From CAYRJD01 sp965212125 (GTDB lineage: Bacteria > Actinomycetota > Acidimicrobiia > Acidimicrobiales > Poriferisodalaceae), in assembly GCA_965212125.1 (NCBI GenBank), contig OZ243045.1, positions 1,674,001 to 1,738,000 on the forward strand: a stretch of DNA of 64,000 nt, written 5' to 3'. Position 1 is the first letter of the stretch. Each line of letters begins with the position of its first letter. The notes under the pieces were generated by a model that saw only the letters and a list, made by a program, of their open reading frames with translations, searched no databases and was not told the origin of the DNA. This document shows positions 23,101-32,100 of the stretch, piece after piece. A program made the translations under genes and the position numbers.

Positions 23101-26100
23101 CTGCCCGGCAGCCGAGGCAATCTGATAGTTAGCCGGATTGCGGGCACCCGTCCCAGACACAGCATCGCTGACCGCCGCAGAGAACACAACAACGATCTCT
23201 AACCCGCCAGCGGCAGCTGTGATGCCTGTCACCGTTATCTGGTCCGTTGGCGTAACGGTGTGTGGCTCAGTTTGAACCAAACGATCATCGTTCGCATCTG
23301 CAGTGTTGATCACATTGTCAGCAACAGTGATCGTTGCGCTGGCCGCTAAACCATCGCCCGGCTGCAAAATAATCCTCGTCGTCGTAGTGGCAGCTACATA
23401 GGTAACCGTGGCGGTGCTAGGCAGCGCGGCGCCGTCAATCCGATAATGAGCGCGGTTGGCAGCACCAGACCCGGTCGTTGCAGGATTAACCGCCACATCA
23501 AACACAACAACGATCTCTAACCCGCCAGCGGCAGCTGTGATGGTTGCGGTAATCGCAGCTAGCACATCGAACGTGGTGGCCGGAATCAAACGCCCGTCAA
23601 AAGCAGCCTTGATCTGGTTAGCAACAATGCTGATCCGATTACCGCCAGCTAACTCTGAACCAGACGGCAAAGTAATCGTCGCCGTTCGACCGTCAGCCGA
23701 CAAGACAATATTGCTAGCGGAAACGCCAGGCAACGAGCCAGCGGGCAACGGGCCAGTGCCGTCAGGGTCAATCCGATAATGCGCCGGGTTGCGAGCGCCC
23801 GTCCCAGTTGTAGCCGGGTCAACGCGATCGGTGAACGTAACGGTGAAGGTTCGCTCACTAGCGAGTGCTGCGATGGTCGCGGTAAACAACCCCGTCGATC
23901 CTGGCACCGTGAACGAGGGAACAAGAGGTTCAACTCGGCGGTCGTCAATAGCACCAGCAGCGCTGATTATCCCGGCAACAATGCGGATCACCTGGCCCTC
24001 AACCAGCTCCGAACCCGACGACAAAGAAATAGTCGCCGTCCTAGTGCCAGCGTCATAGGCAATCTCGTCGACCATGGTCGTATCCAACGGAGTGTCGTCG
24101 ATTTCGTAGTTAGCCGGATTGCGAGCACTAGTCAAGAAGTTGTCGGTGTCCGTTGAATCAACAGCATTAACCGCCGCAGAGAACACAACAGTGATCTCTA
24201 ACCCACCAGCCACAGCCTCAATACGGTCAACCATGATCCGTGACGCCGTCCCAACCGTGCGAAAGGCAAACTCAACTCGCCGCTCATCGCTAACGGCCTT
24301 AATCGTGTCCTCACCAACCACGGGCATGTCGCTTCCAACAGTGACCGTTGCGTTATCGGGCAACCTCTCACTAACACGCAAGAGAGGCAAAGTAATAGTC
24401 ACCTGCCTAGTCATCAACGGGTCGTTGCCAACGCGGGCAATCTCAGTGTCCGCGTGCAGTGCGGCACCATTGATTCGGTAGTGGACGAGATTAAGAGCGC
24501 TAGTCGCAAAAGCAGCAGCGGTGCCCGTTGACTCTGTGACGTTGACCGGCGCAGAGAACGTAACAGTGATAAGTCGCCCACCAGCCGAAGCCGCGATGCC
24601 TGTCGTTATCGGTATCGCAGGCTGCACACCGTCGTCCGTAGTAACAACCACACTGACAGGATCAACCAAGCGAGCATCACTAGCCGCAGCACCCTTAATC
24701 GCCCTACCCGAAATAGCGTTACCCGAAACCTCAATAAGCGAACCCTCAGGTAAGCCCGAATCCAAAGTAATAGTCAACGTCGTGCCGTCAAAAGTGCCAG
24801 CAAAAGACAACCCAAGCACAGGCGCATTAGACGGCTGAGCTCCATTAATTCGATAGTTAGCAGGATTAACAGCGCTGGTCGCAAAGCCAGCCGTGCCCGA
24901 AGCCGCTCCGCTAACCGCCTCAGAAAACGTAACGGTGATCGTTGCAGACCCAACCGTCGCTGCGATAGTCGCGGTAATCGAACCTGACGGAACCGGCACG
25001 AGGAGATTCCTGCCCGCAACTAGGCGATCATCAAGAGCAGCCCTAATCTGGTTAGCAACAACGCTGACCGTGTTACCAGCCACCACCGGCAACACCGTGT
25101 CAAGCAAAGTAATCGTCGCCGTGCGATTCACATCTGAGAAAACAAACCCCGTGGCAGCAGCCAACGCAACGCCGTCGATTTCGTAGTTAACCGGATTAGC
25201 CGCACTACTAGCAAAATCAGCACCCGACGCTGCGACATTAACCGGCTGAGTGAACTCAACAGTGACCTCACGCGACCCGACCGCAGCCGTGATCTCTCTC
25301 ACCGTCACCACCGCACCCGCCGTAACAGGCACATCAAAATCAAACCGTGGGACACGGCGATCATCAAAATCACCAGCCGCGCTGATCGCTCCGTCAACAA
25401 CACCAACCGACTGACCCGCAATCAAAAACGAACCCGCCGGCAAAACAACAGTCGCCACCGAGTTAGCGCCAGCCACAGGGTCATCTGTCAAATCCCCAAC
25501 CGTGGTGCCAACCACAGAGTTGCCACCAATCAAATAATGCGCAGGATTACGAGCACTAGTCGCGAAGCCACCCTCACCCGACGCAACACCATTGACCGGC
25601 TCAGAAAACACAACAATGAAACTCGACTCACCAGCCACAGCCACAATGCTGTCAACCACGATTTGTGCCGCCGACGCAACCGGTCGAGAAGCACCCTGCA
25701 CCCGACGATCATCAGTAGCACCAGCCGCGCTAATCACCCCGTCAACAACACTGACCATCGCGCCAGCAGGCAACCCATTACCCGGCAACAAAGTAATCCT
25801 CGCCGTCGACGTCGCCGTCACGCTGTCAGTCGACAACGCGATATCGCCAGCGGTAACGCCAGGCAGCGCGCCGCCGTCAAGCCGATAATGCGCGGGATTG
25901 CGAGCACCCGACCCAGACACAGCATCGCTAACCGCCGCAGAAAACACAACAGTGATACGCAACCCACCGGTTGTAGCAGTGATGCTTGTAACCGTTATCT
26001 GGTCCGTTGCGGTAACCGGGAAAGAATCGCCCTGCACTCGCCGCTCATCATTAGCGGCCTTGATCGCATCGTCAGCAACACCAACCATCGCGGCGGTCAG

Positions 26101-29100
26101 CCCATTACCCGGCAACAAAGTAATCCTCGCCGTCAGGCCATCGCCCGACAAGGCAATATTGCTAACGGTGACACCAGGCAACTCGCCACCGTCAAGCAGG
26201 TAGTTAGCCGGATTACGAGCACCCGCCCCAGACACAGCATCGCTAACCGCCGCAGAAAACACAACAACGACCTCAAGCCCACCAGCCGCAGCAGTGATAC
26301 TTGTAACCATTATCAGTGTGGCTGGCTGCACACCGTCATCCGTAGTAACAACCACACTGACAGGGTCAACCCTGCGAGTATCACTAGCCGCAGCACCCTT
26401 AATCACACCACCCAAAACCTCAATAAGCGAACCCTCAGTCAAACCCGACGGGAACGCACCCGACCCCAAAGCAATAGTCAGCACCGTGCCATCAGCAGAC
26501 AACGCAGGCGCACCAGGCAGCGGATCCCTATTGATCCGATAGTTAGCAGGATTACGGGCACCCGTTCCAGACACAGCACTGCTAACCGCCGCAGAGAACG
26601 TAACGGTGACCGTGTCCGACCCGACCGACGCGGTGATAGTCGCGGTAATCGAACCTGACGGAACCGGCAAACTGAACTGGCTGCCCGCAACTAAGCGAGC
26701 ATCAAAAGCAGCCCGGATCTGGTTAGCAACAACGCTGATCGTGTTACCAGCCACCACCGGCAAACCCGAACCAAGCAAAGTAATAGTCGCCGTCGATACC
26801 CCCGTCACGCTGTCAGTCGACAACGCAATATCGCCAGCGTCAACACCAGGTAGCGCGCCGCCGTCAATCTGATAATGCGCGGGATTGCGAGCACTGGTTG
26901 CGAAGTTGTCGGCATCCGTCGAATCTGCGTCATTAACCGATCCGGTAAACACAACCGTGATCTCACGCGACCCGACCGCAGCCTCAATACGAGCAACCCC
27001 TATCGCTCCCGTCGGTGTTGGCACCGTGAACTCAAACTCTTCAACACGGCGATCATCAAAATCACCAGCCGCGCTAATCGCATCGTCAACAACGCGAATC
27101 ACCTGACCCGCAACCAAGAACGAACCCGCCGGCAAAACAACAGTCGCCACCGTCCCGCCATTTGTCAAAGCCTCAACCGTGGCACCAGCAAGCAGCGAAC
27201 CGCCGTCAAGCCGATAGTTAGCCGGATTGCGAGCACCCGACCCAGACACAGCACCGCTAACCGCCGCAGAGAACTCAACCCTGAAACTCGACTCACCAGC
27301 CACAGCCACAATGCGATCAACCACGATTTGTGCCGCCGCCGCAACCGGTCTAGAAGCACCCTGCACCCGACGATCATCAGTAGCACCAGCCGCGCTAATC
27401 ACCCCGTCAACAACACTGACCATCGCCCCAGCAGGCAACCCATTACCCGGCAACAAAGTAATAACCGCCGTTTGGCCGTCGACCGACAACGCAATATCGC
27501 CAGCGGTAACGCCGGGCAGCGCGCCGCCGTCAAGCTGGTAATGCGCGGGATTGCGAGCACCCGACCCAGTCGCTGCGTCGCTAACCGCAGCAGAAAACAC
27601 AACAGTGATACGCAGCCCACCGGTTGTAGCGGTGATGCTTGTAACCGTTATCTGGTCCGTTGCGGTAACCGGTCGTGAATCGCCCTGCACTCGCCGCTCA
27701 TCATTAGCGGCCTTGATCGCATCGTCAGCAACACCAACCATCGCGGCGGTCAGCCCATTACCCGGCAACAAAGTAATCCTCGCCGTCAGGCCGTCGCCCG
27801 ACAGGGAAATATTGCTAACGGTGACACCAGGCAACTCGCCACCGTCAAGCAGGTAGTTAGCCGGATTACGGGCACCCGACCCAGACACAGCATCGCTAAC
27901 CGCCGCAGAAAACACAACAACAATCTCAAGCCCACCAGCCGCAGCAGTGATACTTGTAACCATTATCGGTGTGGCTGGTTCAACGCCGGTTGTCCTAACA
28001 ACCACACTGAAAGGATCAACCCTGCGAGTATCACTAGCCGCAGCACCCTTAATCGCGTTACCCAAAACCTCAATAAGCGAACCATCAGTCAAACCCGACG
28101 GGAACGCACCCGACCCCAAAGCAATAGTCAGCACCGTGCCATCAGCAGACAACTGATAATCACCAGTCCGCGACTCTCTATTAATCCGATAATTGGCAGG
28201 ATTACGGGCACCCGTCCCAGTCGCCGCGCCATTAACCGCCTCAGAGAACGTAACCGTGACCGTGCCCGACCCCACCGCAGCGGTGATCTCTGTCACCGTT
28301 ATCGCTGTCGTCGTAGCCGGGAAACTGAGCTCGGCGGCCGCAACTAGGCGATCATCAAAAGCAGCCTTGATCTGGTTAGCAACAACGCTGATCGTGTTGC
28401 CAGCCACCACCGGCAAACCCGAACCAAGCAAAGTAATAGTCGCCGTTGATGTCCTGCCGTCGGACGACAGGACAATCCCCGTGGCCGCAGCCAACGCAAC
28501 GCCGTCGATTTCGTAGTTAGCCGGATTAGCTGCGCTGGTTGGGAAGTTGGTGGCGTCCGTCGACGCTGCGGCATTGACCGGCTCGGTGAACGCAACCGTG
28601 ATCTCACGCGACCCGACCGCAGCGGTAATGGTCGCCGTAATCGCAGTCGCCGGAACAGACACCGCACCATCAAACTCTGGAACACGACGATCATCGGTAG
28701 CGCCAGCACCGCTGATCATCCCGCCGACAACGCGAATCGGCTGGCCCGCAACCAAGAACGAACCCGCCGACAAAGAAACAGTCGCCACAGTGCCGCCGGC
28801 CGACAAAACAACCGTGGGGGCGGTGGGGGCGGTAGCGCCGGTGCCAGGCAACGCAACCAAGGGCTGCCCGGGCGTCAAAACAATCTGATAGTGCGCCGGA
28901 TTGAGGGCGCTGGTCAAAAAGCCAGCCGCATCGGTTGAAGCGGCATTGTTAACCGCCGCGCTGAACTCAACCCTGAAACTCGACTCACCAGCCACAGCCA
29001 CAATGCGGTCAACCGTGATCGGCACCGGCGCAGCAGCCGGGAAAGAAGCGCCTTGCACCCGGCGGTCATCAACATCAGCAGCAGCCTTAATCATCCCGCC

Positions 29101-32100
29101 AACGACAGAAATCGTTGCGCCTGCAGCCAGACTCTCGCCAGCGGGCAGGCGGATGGTCGCCACCGAGTTAGCGCCAGTCACGGGGTGGTCTGTCAAAGCT
29201 CCAATCGTGGTGCCGCCGGGCAGCGCTCCGCTATCAATCTGATAGTGGGCGGGATTGCGGGCGCTGGTCAAAAAGCCAGTCGCATCGGTTGAATCAGCAT
29301 CGTTAACCGACGCAGAAAACCTAACCGTGAAAGTCAGAAAACCGGGTCTGGCCGTGACCTCTGCCACCGTTATCGGTGTCGCCTGCCCAACCGTGAACTC
29401 GCTGGCCTCAACCCGGCGCTCGTCAGCTGCGGCCTTAATCTCGCCGCCGCGAACACTGATCACTGCGTTGTCGGCCAGCCCCGAACCGACGGGCAGGCTG
29501 ATGGTCGCCACTGAGTTGGCGCCAGCCACGGGGTCGTCTGACAGCTCAATATTGTCAGCGATGACGCCTGCGGGCAGCGCGCCGCCAGCGATCTGATAGT
29601 TGGCGGGATTGCGGGCGCTGGTATCAAAGCCCGCCCCAGTGGGAACGTCGCTGACCGATTCAGAGAACCTGACCTCGAAGCGCAAAGAGCGGGGTGCCGC
29701 CGTGAGCCTTGAAGTTATCCGTCTAGCTGGTTCCACACCCGTCGCCGTAACGACAACCAGGGCGGCTTCATTCACACGGTCTGGGTTGGCGACGCTGACG
29801 ATCCCGCCAGCAACAACACCGATCGTGTCGCCGACGACTAGCTCCGAACCGACGGGCAAGGTAATGGTCGCCACCGTGCGGTCGCCCGACAAGACAACCG
29901 TGGTGGCGGTAGCGCCGGTGCCGGGCAGCGGGCCAGCGTTGATTTGGTAGTTGGCCTGGGCGAGGGCGGTGTCGGTGACCGCCTCGGAGAAGGTGACCGT
30001 GATGATTCTCGCCCCAGCTCCAGCGGTGGTGATTGTTGGCGTTACCACCAGCGGATCGACCATCACCTCGGTCTGGCCGCCTTCAATCCGCCCGTTGAAA
30101 CTGTCGCGCCGCAAGATCTGCCCGGGCGAAACTACGGCAAGGCTTCGGCCGCACGGGTCGCCGGCGGCGTTCGGAATCAGCCCCGTGGGGCAGCCCATTC
30201 CGATCGGGTCGTAGACCGCGGTCGTGCCCAAGCCTTCGGGCAGATCGATTCGGTCGCCCACCCTTGGCAGGTCGGCAAGGGTCGGCAAAGCGGTGGTCAG
30301 CAAGAACGCAAACTCACTGTCAATGTCAAGCTGCGCGCTGAACGGATCTCGCTGCCAGCCGGCAAGCTGCTGCTCGCGGGTGCCGCTCAAAAACGTGCGC
30401 TCGTTGGCGGGATACCTGGTGTTCGGCCTGCCGCCGCCCGCGCTGCTTCGGTTGGCGGCAATCAGCCCGGCGTAGTCAAACGACTCAAGCGTTTCGTTGT
30501 AGGTGAGCGTTACGACCACCACGCTCACGCCGTCGGTCAGCAACCTGCCCGTACCGGTGCTCGGCTGGCCGCAATGCCTGACGCCCGTGCCAGGCGCGGT
30601 CACGCCGGCGCATTGCAGGCCATCGGCGGACAGCAGATTGTCGGGGTCGGTGATCTTCTCGTTGGCAAGAACCAACGCAGCGTCCGTGCTGCCTAGCGCC
30701 TCGCCTTCAACGGTAAACAGCTCAGAAAACTCCGAATCGGCCGCCAAGGCGCTAGCGACGGTGAAAATAGTGGCGTCGTCGTCAAACTCGATCAAGATGT
30801 TTCGCCGCTGATCGATAACAAACACAGCCGCCTCCCGATCGTCGTCATCATCGTCGGGCAGCTGGCGCCAGCTCACTCCCCAGCCGTTGCCGGCCGCGCC
30901 GCTGGCCGCACCATCGGCCCTAGCCGCAATGCGCAAAACGGTGGTCGTGGCGGACGTGGTTGACGTCGAGGTTGCCGCTGTGATGCGCTGCCAAATCCAC
31001 TGCGCCACCTGCGGGTCGGGCGTGGCTTCGCTGCCGATGTCAAGCGTGACCGGATCTGTAACCGTGGCTCGCGTAACGCGCGGATAGCTAGCGAATGCGC
31101 TAACCACCAGGCTCCTGCTGCGAGACTGATTGCCCGCAACATCTACGAACGCCCCGGCGGCGACGGTGATCCTCTCGCCCACGCCAAGCACGGTTCGTTC
31201 GCGGCGATTGCCGGCGTTGGCCACCGCAGCGGCGCTACCGGCTGTGGGCACGGTGTCTTCGCACTCGTTGGGGTTGGTGTCGTTCAGCCCGAACAAGCAA
31301 ACGGTGATGCCGGTAACGGAAGAGAAAGGATTGGCCGTGAAGGGCAGAATCTTGGCGACGCTGGCCTCGGCCGACCGGGCGGCGGCTACGGGCACGTAGA
31401 GCGGCGCATCACCGATGCGAACGCTGGCGAGCAGCGCATTGCGGGCGGCGTCGGTCGCAGCGACGGTGACGGCATCCGTGACGGCAACGCCGGCGGCGTC
31501 GGTAACGGTGGCGACGTTGGTGGCGAGGTTTGGCTCGGTTACCTCAAGCCGAAAAGCGTGCGAACCCCCCCCCGCAAAAATGTCCAGGCGTGGGCGAACC
31601 CTGTCGGTCTGCCGGGGAGAGCGCGCAGTAACGCTGGCGCCGACCACCCGGCGGTTGTCGTTGCCCAGGCCCTTGATTACTCCGTCGGCAACGCTGACCA
31701 CTGCGTTTTCTGTCAGCCCTATGCCGGCCAGGGTGATGGTTAGCCGCCGGTTGCCGTTTGACAAGGCGGTCGTGTCGCCCGGCAGCAGCGGAGTGCCAGA
31801 GACGCTGTAGTGAGCCGGGTTGAGCGCGCTGGTCGCAAAGTCGGCACGCTGCTCGGCGGTCGGGGTGGAGCCCGCCCGGGCCGGGTCTGCTGCGCCGTTG
31901 ACCGGAGCGGTGAAGTTGACCGTGATGGTGTTCGCCCCGACCTCGGCCGTGATGGCTGCGGTGATGTCGGCGGTGATGGCTGCGACAATCGGGTCTGACG
32001 TTGTTGCCGCGTCGATGGCCGCCTGCATTACTTCGTCGGTCACCACGTCGGTGCCACCGATGGCGGTAAAGGTGAGGTCTACGAAAGAGGCGTCGGTGTT

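Noticed and set aside
25537..26658. Long plus-strand open frame (373 codons) and dozens of similar plus-strand frames across 1-59,000
   Set aside because: They are antisense shadows of the repeat genes. The translations are low-complexity (Ser/Thr/Arg-rich), repeat with the same period as the real genes and have no supporting start signals.
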